Origin: Liolophura sinensis
Taxonomy: Eukaryota > Mollusca > Polyplacophora > Chitonida > Chitonidae
Length of the DNA: 64,000 bases
Assembly (NCBI RefSeq): GCF_032854445.1
Contig: NC_088301.1
Coordinates: 4,327,703 to 4,391,702 of the forward strand
Direction: 5' to 3'
Position numbers and translations under genes: made by a program. Positions within the stretch are counted from its first letter, which is position 1. The number at the start of each line of letters is the position of its first letter. Shown here piece after piece: positions 43,201 to 53,400 of this stretch. The notes beneath the pieces were generated by a model. The model was not told where the DNA came from and ran no database searches. It saw nothing but the letters and a program-made list of their open reading frames with translations.

Positions 43201-45474
43201 CAATTAGTGGCAATAGTGAGCTTGAACATCTTTGAACATTCGCCTTTTCTTGCCCATTTTTTTTTCGTCTCCAGATTTTTTAATGACATGAACTTCAAAG
43301 ACGCATTCGTTGCGTCAGAATATATGTTATCGAAAAAGATCATGATGGAAAATCATATCTTTTCCAAAATTAACACGAATTCATTTAATTGGGTCGCTGA
43401 AAATCTCTATTGCACACAAACAGATAAGAAAGTATGTGTCCAAAGGGTAGATTATAAAGACTGCGCTAAATTTTACCTGAATGGTGAGAAACTTATGTTC
43501 TTTGTGTTTGTCCTGACAGGCCTTGATCCCGCTGGCCCTCTGTTTGAGGAAACGGACAAGGCTGTCAGACTAGATCCCTCCGACGCCATCTTTGTTGATG
43601 TCATACACTCCGATGGAATTCCGGTCATTGATCTCGGTAAGACCTCTGCTAAGACGCACAAATGACGTACCGACACAGATACTCTCTTGAACAAGTATTT
43701 GTATCCAACTCCATGAAATTACTAATTGATTTTGAACCCCTATGTATCACTGGGATATAACAGAAAATCCCTTAATGCGATATGGCGTTTTGGGTTTTGT
43801 TTATACGGATAAGTTAAGAGCCTCCTCTTGAAATGAAATCCATTTTGTGTGAAGCTTGATTTTGATACCATGCACACACTACTTAGAGAGTAGTCCTGAT
43901 GCTTAACCTTGGTTATCTTACAACGCTACTCACCGCAGGCTTACCCTTGACAATCCTGTTTGCACCACCCTTAAATCTAACCCTATGGTCTAAATGATTT
44001 CGTTTGATATAGGGTATTTACCAGTGATGGCTGAAATTTGTCCCCTTCTCTTGAATGAAACATTCCCCGACAAGAATTAAAACCAGTTATCTTAGTTAGT
44101 GGTTCTGTATGGCATGTAAATATGTTTGGTCTTGAACTCCATGTTGGCAAAGAAACAAATAAACAAAAATAAAGAAGCACTACTTTTGGCAGAATGTCAA
44201 GGCATTCGTGATTAAATGGTAATCGGTTCATGTCGTGAATCTGAGCAGAGTTTAGGCCTAACATCATTGGTCCATAATCATATCTTCAATGCAGACATTG
44301 TAAAATAGGAAATGTTTTCAGATAAGGTAGGTGAAGTGTATGTATTGTATTTAAAAACTAATGGGTCTATACATTTTTATGAACAGTCCTGTACTGTCCT
44401 TATTTTTACAATTACACCAGCATACTGTGAGCACTACACATGCTAAATATCGATTGTCAGGATTTGGCACGCAACAAGAGCTGGGTCACCTTGATTTCTA
44501 CCCTAATGGCGGAACCCAGCAGCCCGGCTGCCCCAGCCACCCCTATATCACGGGCATCAAGGATGTCTTCACGCTACACTTCAAGGGTAAGTTTATGTTC
44601 AAATCATGCACATGTGATAATTTCTTTTATCGTATCAGTAACCACACTTACATTTGATCTGATAAAAATAAACACGAGCTCGGTCTGCACGATTGAACTC
44701 TAACTTAAGATAGAAATTCGACGAAGATTGGAGATCTATCAGACTGAGATGAATAAAACAGTGATTCTATCTGTTTGAGCCCTATAAAGCTAGTCTTTCT
44801 ATCGAACTGAGCATGAGAAAGGTAGTTCTTCTACCTGAATGAGTAATAGCTACGTGGTTGATTAGCTTAGGTCCCACAAATATAGGATTTCGACGAGAAA
44901 AGGACCTGTACAGATATGAGGTCTATCAAATTAGGTTCTAACTGACAGTCCGGGTTAGTTAGTGAGAGCCGTCGTGGCGTACAAGTTCTCTTGTAGCCTA
45001 TAAACACCTGGGCCGCAGGCACATGCTATGTTCATTGTAACTTCCATGGCGACACATGTGTTACCTTGGTGCTTGCGGTCAACTTGGGCTGGGATTGCTT
45101 TATGCAGAGAGACCCCTGGAAGCCCATGTCATAACACTATTGTCTCAAGCCTCGTCTCGTGTATTTCAGACGTCGTCCACACTGTAGACTGCAGTCACAA
45201 CAGAGCCATTTACCTTTTCACGGAATCTATCGTAAACTCCTGTCGGTTTCTTGGGCACCCTTGTTCCACCAAAGAGAAGTTTGACCAGGGCGCCTGTGCC
45301 AACTGTGGACCGACCGGATGTCCACCGATGGGTTACCCAGCTAAAGCGAACCAGGCCCCGTCAGGCAGATACTATCTGAAAACAGGACCCCACGAGCCAT
45401 TCTGCCGTAAGAACTGTATGGCGACTTGTTGTGTGTCAAGTATTGGTTTTGTACATCAAAATGGTACACTGTAA
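40150..45474 (+). CDS. Secreted pancreatic-lipase-family protein, gene A, 6 exons
   Basis: Exons: 40150-40210, 41691-41989, 42908-43136, 43520-43636, 44461-44586, 45170-45474; 1137 nt, 378 residues. Intron phases are 1,0,1,1,1. Residues 1-20 form a signal peptide. The N-terminal segment VCYDNLGCF is typical of pancreatic-type lipases. The nucleophile is S176 in GHSLGSH, the acid D199 in GLDPAGP, and the base H287 in DCSHNRA. The Ser-His spacing of 111 equals that of human pancreatic lipase (known family numbering 152/263). A Cys-bounded lid of about 25 residues precedes H287. The C-terminal PLAT domain is absent; the frame stops after a Cys-rich tail. A conserved potential donor (TGC C|GTAAGA at 45407) could skip this stop and join an unseen exon. 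Intron 2 starts with the 48-bp donor-seeded array. The gene is duplicated as inverted copy C. Confidence 0.9.
40952..41211 (+). mobile_element. Full-length tRNA-derived SINE in lipase A intron 1
   Basis: tRNA-like head with A-box-like TGGCTGAGTCGGTCAGCGCG and B-box-like AGTTCAAGTCC, a conserved central region (CCATAATGCTGGCCGCCGTC, AAATATTCTTGAGTAC) and an AAAT-repeat tail. Flanked by a perfect 12-bp target duplication AATATTTTTCTT (40940-40951 and 41212-41223). Absent from arm C. The architecture resembles the MetaSINE type; that name is inference. Confidence 0.9.
41691..41989 (+). CDS. Lipase A exon 2 (N-terminal part of the hydrolase fold)
   Basis: 299 nt after acceptor TTTTTCGACAG. Encodes VCYDNLGCF to SRMFLQK and ends in phase 0 at AAG|GTAGGT. 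The same AAG|GTAGGT junction recurs every 48 nt downstream, and the frame stays open to 42262. Confidence 0.9.
41942..42770. repeat. 48-bp array copying exon 2 end plus splice donor (lipase A)
   Basis: About 13 good and several decayed units. Each unit carries TGTCACGGATGTTCCTCCAG then AAG|GTAGGT, the same junction as the true exon 2 donor at 41989. 48 bp is 16 codons; the frame stays open through six AAG|GTAGGT sites and stops at TAG 42260. A block of five units is itself repeated (42121-42260 and 42361-42500, 240-bp period). Confidence 0.95.
42908..43136 (+). CDS. Lipase A exon 3 (catalytic Ser, GHSLG)
   Basis: 229 nt, acceptor CATTTGCAG, donor [17 protein letters not shown] is the strand before the active site; [11 protein letters not shown] carries the nucleophile. 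The 76 residues are identical to lipase C. Confidence 0.93.
43520..43636 (+). CDS. Lipase A exon 4 (catalytic Asp, GLDPAGP)
   Basis: 117 nt, acceptor TCCTGACAG, donor [16 protein letters not shown] holds the acid; [17 protein letters not shown] is the family's conserved continuation. Confidence 0.93.
44461..44586 (+). CDS. Lipase A exon 5 ([10 protein letters not shown] and lid)
   Basis: 126 nt, acceptor GATTGTCAG, donor [17 protein letters not shown] is a family signature; the following Cys opens the lid loop. Confidence 0.92.
45170..45474 (+). CDS. Lipase A exon 6 (catalytic His and stop)
   Basis: Acceptor GTGTATTTCAG, then [13 protein letters not shown] with catalytic His. The Cys-rich end ([25 protein letters not shown]) resembles the end of the lipase domain. 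The stop TAA is at 45472-45474, about 25 bp before a SINE fragment; AATAAA occurs at 45608 in the SINE tail. Confidence 0.88.
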
Positions 45475-45499
45475 CTATATGTAAATACAGGAAAATTTA

Positions 45500-45625
45500 C
45501 GGTAGTGGGTTTCCCCTGGGCTCTGCCCGGATTCCTCCCATCATAATGCTGGCCGTCGTTGTATAAGTTAAATATTCTTGAGTATTGCGTAAAATACCAA
45601 TCAAAGAAATAAATAATTATGGGAA
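45500..45625 (+). mobile_element. SINE 3' fragment after lipase A
   Basis: GGCTCTGCCCGGATTCCTCC to an AAATAAATAA tail. The same fragment follows lipase C at 59163-59290, so it predates the inverted duplication. It supplies AATAAA. Confidence 0.85.
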
Positions 45626-46286
45626 ATTTGAAAGCCAAAGCCACTTCCAACATATTCTATTAAGGAAAGAAATTCCCAACCCATGCTGACCTCTCCTTAC
45701 CTATAGACCAGTAAACTGTATGACATAGCATAACGACCAAAAAATTGCGCAGGTGAAATAAGAAAAATGGATTGGAATCATCGATATTGTAATCGAATTT
45801 TATCAGACGGAGTTAGGCAGCACCCCACGCTCTGAGTAAGGTATTGAGTGCTCAGTAAGCTTACCTCATCTCACGAAGTTGACGGGCCTTTGACGTAGTA
45901 GAACACCACTGTCTACGACATGCCTTTGTCACATCCTTCACGCTTCTACTTTCACTTTCAGAGTCCGTGTAATCCCCTAGAGAGAGCCAGAACAAACGTC
46001 CAGGACATGGTTATTGCAATCCCATTGCGTAAATATCATAAATATTCCAAAAACAATTCTAAAGGCCTTCAATCCTTCAGAAACGCTCTCCGATGCAGCA
46101 GACAAGACTATGTACTGTGGAAGTTTTCTGTCATCAATAAATTGGATACACAAATGACTACCCTCAGCTTGATTATTTGCATTCGTATAGGTCCCTATGT
46201 CTTCCAAGTCATTTCCAGTGAACATTAATTGTACCTCTGATTCCTTATGAATTCACTGATGAAAAGCTTTATAATGGTGGTGAACG

Positions 46287-46289
<3 letters not shown>

Positions 46290-46361
<72 letters not shown>
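46290..46361. repeat. (TA)n microsatellite at the end of inverted-repeat arm A
   Basis: About 36 uninterrupted TA dinucleotides. Arm similarity ends here. Confidence 0.97.
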
Positions 46362-46365
<4 letters not shown>

Positions 46366-46511
46366 CTGTCAGGTTATAGCAGTATCTTTTCATTTGGATA
46401 TCCTCAAGTATATCCTCAAATACGCTGTCTTGTGATGGGGTATGAGATAATTCACGCCTTCAGGCAGACGAAGGTGTTTCTTTTCAGTCAAATGTACCGC
46501 TACTCTCACAA

Positions 46512-46732
46512 ACATCTGTTAAATTGTAAACAAAGTGTTGTGTGAGTGGTGCTAGTCTGAATGTATCCATCTATTGCAGTAGATTATTCTGTTAAATGTA
46601 GCACACACATCAATTTAATTCAACACAAAAATTGTATAACACTTTCAGGACAACATGTTAAATATGACGCAGTAATATGTTATAATACCGACATACATTC
46701 TGGCATCATGCAGACAACAGACTTATGTTTTG
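46512..46732. mobile_element. Hairpin-type MITE, copy 3
   Basis: CATCTGTTAAATTGTAAACA, GTGGTGCTAGTCTGAATG at the left; ATACATTCTGGCATCATGCAGA at the right; centre ATTTAATTCAACACAAAAATTG as in the other copies. Confidence 0.7.
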
Positions 46733-47665
46733 GAATGTAAATCTATCAGCATTCTAAACATTTTGGCTTAATGAGCAGACATAGAGTTCATTCGCTTCAA
46801 TGTTAAGATGAAGGTGTAGGGCTACGCTGTGATGCCATCGATGCCCGTGACATATACTCAGGCTGATGTCACCGCACGTGACTCATCAGAGCTGATTCCT
46901 CTTGATCGAAAGGACCGGAAGTTACTTTGTAAAATGTTAGGGAATTTACAGGCACACGTGCAAAATGGGAATGAATCGTGCCAGGACTTTTTTTAAATTT
47001 TATTTTCTCCATTTTATTTTTAGTAGGTAAAATACCTGAAATTTATCACTTATGTTGTGAAAAATAACTATAAAAAATTTTGCTCTGTTCATTGCTATGT
47101 CATGTATTACTTGGTTTTGGGCGAAATAGAAAATAGACTTGCAGCTGAATATATACATGTCATATTCAGCATTATAAAACTGTTAGCAATTCACGATGTA
47201 CTAGATACATGGACTCCTAACCAGTATATTGTACCCAATGCTTCTTTTCGCATAAGTGATTGTACACCATAAGACAGTAGCCATGGACTAGTAGCTGTGT
47301 GAGGTATTTTAAATGGGACGAGAAGTGGGAGTGCTTCGGCAAGCAGATGAGCACTGATACATACCAGATGGTCGTAGCGTCCAGTGCGCGTGGTGTACGA
47401 CTACATGTATAGTCTTGCCTATGAGAGTCACCTGTTTCAGTCCCGGAGTGTTATACGGGAACAACTGTACGGAGCAGTAATAACCACCCATAGCGTTCAT
47501 CACAACATACAGTAAAGACATACGTCAACACAGTAAACAGGGTTTTCGCACGGTTGCCACAGCAAAACGAGCCGGCCTGGAAAGATCCAGTCGCTATACT
47601 TTCCTCTTCCAATAAAAATGACGCATCGTACAACTAAGTAAAATATCCGTTTGTAGAACGATGTT

Positions 47666-47892
47666 GTCTCCGTGGCCAGGTGGTTAACGTGCTAGAGCAG
47701 CACAATAACCCAGTAACCTCTCTCCAATGCGATCGATGTGTGTTCAAGTCCAACTCATGCTGGCTTCCCCTACGGTCGGAAAGTCTGCAGCAATCTGCGA
47801 TTGGTCCTTGACAGAGGCCCGTTTCGTTCCAATAATACTGAGCACCGTCATGAAAGTGAAATATTCTTGAGTAATACTCAGGGTACAACAAA
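47666..47892 (+). mobile_element. Diverged SINE between lipases A and B
   Basis: Head (TCCGTGGCCAGGTGGTTAAC), B-box-like GTGTTCAAGTCC and central domain (GAAATATTCTTGAGTA) in the same order as the full-length copies, with many substitutions. Confidence 0.75.
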
Positions 47893-48370
47893 AATACAGA
47901 AAACCCCAACTGATGTATTATCAGTTGAACTTATTTGATTCTTGTTTTACACCATACTCAAGAATTTACCAATTATAGGTCATAGGTCGCAGGAAACCAT
48001 CGACCTTTGGCAAGTTACTGACGAACTTTCCGACGTGAATGACAGATAAGCACACCACATTAGTGGAAGGCAAGTGGTCTTAAACGATCGTTAGACTTTG
48101 ATCGTCTTTGATCGTCTTTGATCGCTTATTGTCACCAAGGTCCCACGTAAGAACAATAAGAACTGGATAAAACTCATCGGAGGAATCAGCAAGAAGTCAT
48201 TGCGGCAACACAGGGACCGGAAGCATATTTTTGTCTTGGAGATCATGCCGGGAGAGGAGAGTTAAGAAAAATGATAGCGGCACCCCGTATATAAATGTTT
48301 TAAGTTGCTTGTCCTTATGCCTAAGGTTATGCCGAGTGTTGAGGCTTGTATAGGAAATGTGCGCTAAGCC

Positions 48371-48425
48371 ATGAAAATGACGAGGACATTTTTAATTCTT
48401 GTTCTTTCATTTACTCTTTCAGAAG
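48371..48425 (+). pseudogene. Lipase B exon 1 remnant (intact signal peptide)
   Basis: 55 nt from ATG to G|GTAAGT, phase 1 as in lipase A. The hydrophobic core TFLILVLSF is preserved although the sequence is unrelated to lipase A exon 1, so the duplication is old or the exon was replaced. Confidence 0.7.
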
Positions 48426-49239
48426 GTAAGTATTTGTCTCTTTACTAACTAATTGTCTTTACAGGGTTTTACTTACACTTCCGCGACTGTTTGTTGGTGC
48501 GTTCTCTTTATGTAAAAACCTTCGGAAGTTGAACAGGCGTTGAATAATTATCTATTTTTAGACATACCAATGCGACGTCAAAAAAAAAACAGGACATCTA
48601 CCACCTCAGTATATGTGACCGAGACGCTTCACACAAAGTACCTTCAAATTTCAAACGTTATACATGTATTTTAACACTCATTTTCTGTTTGTTACGCTTG
48701 AGTGGTTTCCAAATTGCTATTGTTCCTTTCATTGTTTTAATTGTTTCATTTTTTTCCCGTTGGCGCTCACAAACTTAGCATAAATTTTTGAAATGGTGAC
48801 AACATCCAAAGTAATGCATGCGAAAAATACTAATAAAAAATTTCCTAATACTTCAAATGCTATCAAAATGTTTTAAGGCTGACATCATCAGATTCTCTTC
48901 GACCCTAGGTCGCCGATAAACAGATGATACACCGAATTTGAGGTGTTTACATTCGACAAGCGTGTGTGTAACCTTCAGAGCTTGGCGTAAACCTCACTGT
49001 GGACGGATTGCTTTTATTCAATACACTCGTCAATTTAACTTTCTGTTTTACCGCATAAACATTTTGAATTTCAGCATCATGACATAAGGTGTAACTAGTG
49101 CGTGCGGTGAAACTACTCATATATATCATCAACTTGTCCCAAATTTAGTTACGTAATGCATTTAATATACAAGATTACAGCATGGAGAGTTCTACACACC
49201 CGTTCCTCAGTTTCCATGTGCAGCCACGTTATTAGTAAG

Positions 49240-50100
49240 CATTTTAATGTGAAGGCCTCTCATGAGTTGAAGTTGATTCCTGAACTGAAGCTTGCCTGTG
49301 AGGTGCTGACAAAATGTGTGAAGCTTAATTCCTATGAGGTAGACCTGACCAATTAGATGAAGCTAGCTTGTGAACTGGTCAAACTGGTGAGGTGGAGGTG
49401 ATCAGTTATAGCTGAAGCTAGACTGAGCTGACCAATTATGTGAAGCTTTTCATTGAGGTGGAAATGACCAGTTATGTGAAGCTAACCTAAGAAGTACAGA
49501 TGACTAATTAAGTGAAGCAAGCTTGTAAAGTAGAACTGACCAATCAGATGAACTGTGACCTGACAAACTAAAGGTGAGACTTCCTCTGAGGTGAAAATGA
49601 CCACTTACGTGAAGCCGTCCTGTGAGGTGGAACTGACCAGTTAGGTGAAGCCTTCCTGTGAAATGGAACTGACCAATTAGTTGAAGCCTTCAAGTGAGAT
49701 GGAACTGACCAATTAGGTGAATCCTTCAAGTGAGAAGGAGCTGACCTATTAGGTGAAGCCTTCCTTAAGGGGGAACTGACCAGTTAGGTAAAGCCTTCCT
49801 GTGAGATGGATCTGACCAATTAGGTGAAGCCTTGAAGTGAGGAGGAACTGACCTGTTGGGTTTAATTATTTATTTATTTATTTGATAAGTGTTTTACGCC
49901 ATACTCAAGAATATTTCACTTATACGACGGCGGCCAGCCTTATGATGGGAGGAAACTGGGAACAGCCCAGGGGAAACTCACGACAATCCGCAGGTTGCTG
50001 AAGACCAGTTAGGTGAAGCTTTCCTATGACGTGGAGCTGAGCAATTACGTGAAGCCGTCCTGTGAAGTGAAAATGACTAATTAGGTGAAGCCTTCCGGTT
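49240..50100. repeat. ~36-bp decayed array in lipase B intron 1, split by a SINE
   Basis: Units like GAACTGACCAATTAGGTGAA then GCCTTCCTGTGAGATG, strongly diverged. A minus-strand SINE fragment (49861-50003) interrupts the array, with repeat units resuming directly after it. Confidence 0.85.
49861..50003 (-). mobile_element. SINE fragment inserted in the 36-bp array
   Basis: ATTT tail, GTGTTTTACGCCATACTCAA, CGGCGGCCAGC and CCGCAGGTTGCTG; array units stand directly on both sides. Confidence 0.85.
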
Positions 50101-50334
50101 AGGAGGAACTGACCTACACGTGAGGAAAAAATTGGACATGGGAGGTGAAACGGGCATGTCAGGTAAAACTGATATATGAGGTAAAGGTGGAATGTAAAGG
50201 CGACATGCAAACTGAAGCTCCTCCGTGAGGAGGCGATTAACCAGTTTTCTCTTTTTTCGAGAGAATTTTACGTTTTCTGTCCATGACTGCCCCATCTAAA
50301 TCTGCTTTTATTGATTACATGTTTTGTGTTACAG

Positions 50335-50480
50335 TCTTGTACTCCGGCCTCAAAAAAATGTGTGTTACCACAACGTAGACTGCTTGGATACGTCGTCTCC
50401 ATTTGACAACGCCTGGAAATATCTGCCAGAATCGCCGGAAAGTGTTAATGTCAATTTCAAACTGTACTCTCGGAACGACT
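50335..50480 (+). pseudogene. Lipase B exon 2 remnant, 3' half lost
   Basis: VCYHNVDCLD to FKLYSRND aligns with lipase A. Similarity ends at about 50480 and a MITE follows at about 50555. The reading frame is shifted by one base in the A run near 50357. Confidence 0.85.
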
Positions 50481-50554
50481 GCTCGCAGAACAGCGAGCCA
50501 TGTGCTTGTTGTCACCCTTGTGCCTTTTTAACACTGACCTAAATGGCGAAGCTC

Positions 50555-51027
50555 TGACAGCTGGCCACAGACCCCCATTAGTTTCCCATAAGCGACAATG
50601 TTAACGTTTAGCGCTGTAGCTCAGTCCCAAACATTCCGAGGCCAATAAGCTTTGGTGCATACCTGGCCCAGCCTGTGAGAAAGAAGCTGTAAAAATCTTG
50701 ACATAGGTTGACCGTCAAAATCTGGACCTTTCCATGCCGGCAGCTGGGAGGGGTGCCTAGCAACGCCAAGGCGACGTCACTCGCAGCCTCATCACCACCT
50801 GTCTCCTTGTGTCCTCTCGCCCAGAATTTCAAACTTTCACCATTAAAACTCATACCTGCCCAAAGCTTAGACAATTTACATCATTTTGATACCAAGCATG
50901 CACCTGTACACCAAAAACGGCAGGCTGGCAGCAAAAAAAGACTTTACACCCTAAAATACACAGAACTACAGTCGTCCCTACTGAAAAACGGAAGTTGTAA
51001 TGGGGATCTGTGTCCAGCTGGTCAAGG
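50555..51027. mobile_element. Second MITE family, ~470 bp (lipase B intron 2)
   Basis: Ends are inverted: TGACAGCTGGCCACAGACCC at the left against GGATCTGTGTCCAGCTGGTCA at the right, about 26 bp. It lies just after the truncated exon 2 of lipase B and may mark the event that removed the exon end. Confidence 0.7.
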
Positions 51028-51072
51028 TTGGACTTGTGTGACGTAATTCGGCGGAGACTACCGAGTGTTGGA

Positions 51073-51334
51073 TTTTTTTTTAATTGGTGTTTTACGCCGT
51101 ACTCAAGAATATTTCACTTATACGACGGCGGCCAGCATTGTGGGTGGGTGGAAACCGGGCAGAGCCCGGGGAAAACCCACGACAATCCGCAGGTTGCTGG
51201 AAGACCTTCCCATGTACGGCCGGAGAGGAAGCCAGTATGAGCTGGTCTTGAACTCACAGCGACCGCATTGGTAAGAGGCTTCTGGGTCACTACGCCGCGC
51301 TAGCGCGCTAATCGACTGAGCCACGGAGGCCCCC
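51073..51334 (-). mobile_element. Full-length SINE of the same family in lipase B intron 2
   Basis: Reverse-oriented copy from TTTTAATTGGTGTTTTACGC to the tRNA-like head (CTCAGTCGATTAGCGCG on the minus strand). Perfect 12-bp target duplication CCGAGTGTTGGA at 51061-51072 and 51335-51346. Confidence 0.92.
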
Positions 51335-51879
51335 CCGAGTGTTGGAGGAAAAACTCCTAAAACTAGCCTCATTTTCTAGTGATTTTAAGAGCCATATTAC
51401 TCAGATTAATGTACCCTTTTTCAGTATTTTGTTACACTCAATTTAGCAATATATACAGAGGTAACTAATTATGAATAAATAGTAACATTTTATTTTCTGC
51501 AGTCTTTGTGCCTAACAGGACGATCGGAAACTGTTTTTGATAAGATTTTCTTCTCTTTTGCTCATTCCTCTCATTTCATATAGACAGAAATTGTGGACTG
51601 TCTATATATCTAGCCATCGCGGTCTACGACATAAGCCTGATGGCGACACCACATAAAGGAGTAGAGTACTTTTCACAGCTACAGAAGTCATAAGCGCATT
51701 GTCAGTGTAGTCTGACTGGAAGGGACATCATGTGAAATGTCTCAGCTTGGTACTTCAGTAATTTGGTAGAAGAAAAAAGCGTGGGTTGTGTATTTTATAA
51801 CATTTTAGAACACACATAAATCATGTTGAATATACCAAGCCTTAAACCTACTAGCAACCAAGGATATTGTCAAATGCGA

Positions 51880-53400
51880 CACATGTCACGAACGTGTAAG
51901 GGGTTACCGGTATTGCTCACTCTCATGCACGCCCTTGTAAATGCTTACCGGTATTGCTCACTCTCGTGCACGCCAGTGTAAATGGTTACTGGCATTGCTC
52001 ACTGGCATACACGTACGTGTAAACGGTTGCCGGTATTGCTCATTCTCATGCACGCTGGTGTAAATGGTTACCAGGATTACTGGTTTTGCTCACTGATTCA
52101 TACGTTTAAAGGATTACCGGTTTTGCTCACTGACACATACGTGTAAAGGATTACCGCTTTTGTTCACTGACACATACATGTAAATTATTACCAGTTTTAC
52201 TATCTGTCACTTATGAGTAAATTATTACCAGTTTTACTATCTGTCACTTATGAGTAAAAGACCGCCGCTATTGCTCTATTTCACGTATGTGTAAACTATT
52301 ATCCACATTGCTGCAGTCTTTCACATATGCATTAACTGTCATCCAAGTTGCTATGTTCTATCGCATATGCTAAAACTGTCAGCAACATTGCCACAGTCTT
52401 TCACATATGCTAAAACTGTCACCCGCACTGCGATACAGTCTATCACATTTGCATTTGTGTAAAATTCACCCACAATGCTACAGTTTATTACATATGAGTA
52501 AACTGTCATCCGCATTGCTATATTCTATCGCTTTTGCTTAAAATGTCACCAACATTGCCACAGTCTTTTACTTAGGAGTAAACTGTCACCCACATCGCTA
52601 CAGTGTATCACATATGAGTAAACTGTCACCCACATTGCTACAATCTGTCACATTGTTAGCTGTCACCCACATTGCTACCACCTATCACATTTGTGTAAAC
52701 TGTCACCTGCATTGCTACAATCTGTCACATTGTTAGCTGTCACCCACATTGCTACCACGTATCACATTTGTGTAAACTGTCACCTACATTGCTCCAGTCC
52801 ATCACATATGAGTAAACTGTCACCCACATTGCTACAGTGTGGAACATGTATGTATTAGCTGTCACCCGCATTGCTACCGCTTATCACATTTGTGTAAACT
52901 GCCACCTACATTGCTACAGTCCATCACATATGAGTAAACTGTCACCCACATTGCTTTGTAACATGTATGTGTTAGCTGTCACCCACATTACTACAGCCTA
53001 TCACATTTGTGTAAACTGTCGCCCACATTGCTACAGTCTATAACATATGAATAAACTGTCACCCACATTGCTACAGTGTATCACATTTGTGTAAACTGTC
53101 ACCCACATTGCTGCAGTGTATCAAATGTGTGTAAACTGTCACCCACATTGCTACAGTCTGTAACGTACATGTGTTAGCTGTCACCCACATTACTACAGTC
53201 TATCACATATGAGTAAACTGTCACCTACATTGCTACCGTGTATCACCTATGCATAAACTATCAACCACATTGCTACTGTCTATAACGTATATGTGTTAAC
53301 TGTCACCCACATTGCTACAGTGTATCACATATGAGTAAACTGTCACCCACATTGCTACAGTCTGTCACATATATGTGTCAGCTGTCACCCACATTGCTAT
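51880..53400. repeat. ~40-44-bp array in lipase B intron 2
   Basis: Starts with units like ACCGGTATTGCTCACTCTCA and grades into 40-bp units CTGTCACCCACATTGCTACA plus GTCTATCACATATGAGTAAA. Many copies show 10-20% divergence, so it is older than the following array. Confidence 0.92.

Larger units (their letters stand above)
40164..46290 (+). repeat. Arm A of a large inverted repeat
   Basis: From lipase A exon 1 to just before a (TA)n tract, this region matches the reverse complement of 64000-58345 in exons, introns and 3' flank, including the same SINE fragment after the stop. The left limit given is only where the window cuts the partner arm. The arm holds about 0.97 kb (40392-41362) that arm C lacks. 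Confidence 0.85.
46362..48370. other. Spacer between arm A and lipase B
   Basis: A MITE, a diverged SINE and another decayed repeat (47935-48120, GGTCGCAGGAAACCATCGAC and TTTGGCAAGTTACTGACGAA, also weakly present at 26760-26920). No exon recognised. Confidence 0.6.

Noticed and set aside
43147-43665. 172-codon open frame that joins lipase A exon 4
   Set aside because: Its first part is intron 3; the spliced frame from exon 3 would meet TGA at 43147-43149, and arm C carries indels there that break the frame.
51280-51334. tRNA gene on the minus strand
   Set aside because: The A and B box-like sequences belong to the head of a SINE with a clear target duplication; no intact cloverleaf acceptor stem was evident.
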